Shown here piece by piece: positions 23,796 to 23,814 of a DNA stretch of 23,814 nucleotides (positions are counted from its first letter, which is position 1; the number at the start of each line of letters is the position of its first letter). The notes beneath the pieces are model-generated. The model searched no databases and was not told the origin of the DNA. It was given only the letters and a program-made list of their open reading frames with translations. Position numbers and translations under genes: made by a program. Location: positions 1 to 23,814 of the IMG/VR virus record IMGVR_UViG_3300020377_000030, one strand, 5' to 3'. Source of the stretch: a virus.

Positions 23796-23814
23796 GGGGT
23801 GTGCTTACACACAC
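23796..23814 (+). terminator. Partial hairpin at the window end, possible terminator after the outer-membrane protein gene
   Basis: GTGTG (23799-23803) can pair with CACAC (23808-23812). If the next bases are CCCC, the longer GGGGTGTG (23796-23803) would pair around the 6-base loop CTTACA, like the terminator at 6820. The window stops before any T-run, so this remains a suggestion. Confidence 0.35.

Overview
The window is one strand-uniform, tightly packed morphogenesis region of a lambda-like tailed phage with a long non-contractile tail (siphovirus type). Every supported gene is on the + strand. Many junctions are ATGA or TAATG overlaps, and no gene-free stretch exceeds about 45 bases. The DNA is AT-rich (35% GC in the first sequence line, which I counted by hand). 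Gene content and fibre style resemble those of marine phages. A signal peptide plus a short beta-barrel at the right end implies a host with an outer membrane, such as a proteobacterium or cyanobacterium. The sequence alone does not name the host. No integrase, repressor, replication or lysis gene is present, so lifestyle cannot be judged.

Layout, left to right. (1) Packaging and head, 1-7022: the C-terminus of the small terminase subunit, the large terminase (gpA family), a beta-domain plus gpW-like head-completion protein, the portal (gpB family), and an 860-residue polyprotein. The polyprotein carries two accessory N-terminal domains, a HK97-type prohead protease, a probable scaffold segment and the major capsid protein. 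A rho-independent terminator follows it, then a 56-residue protein. (2) Connector and tail tube, 7009-8779: a gpFII-like connector, a gpU-like terminator protein, a nested 50-codon gene and the tail tube protein. (3) Tail assembly, 8783-11681: a gpG/gpGT pair joined by a convincing -1 frameshift site (A AAA AAC followed by a stem), then the tape measure protein. (4) Tail tip, 11681-16955: M, L, K, I and J in exact lambda order, but L lacks the iron-sulphur tail and K is reduced to its JAMM peptidase domain. (5) Adhesin cassette, 16959-23158: three fibre-like proteins interleaved with four small proteins; the last fibre has a roughly 290-residue glycine-rich domain. (6) Right end, 23172-23814: a small coiled-coil protein, a small phage-encoded outer-membrane protein and half of a possible terminator.

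The terminase pumps DNA through the portal into a protease-matured HK97-fold shell. The gpW/gpFII/gpU-like proteins join head to tail. The frameshifted chaperone pair loads tube subunits onto the tape measure, M/L/I/J build the tip, and the fibre cassette sets host recognition. Nothing here is clearly a wholly new system. The most notable points are the frameshift signal, the capsid polyprotein architecture, the coordinated trimming of the L and K tip genes, and the terminal outer-membrane protein.
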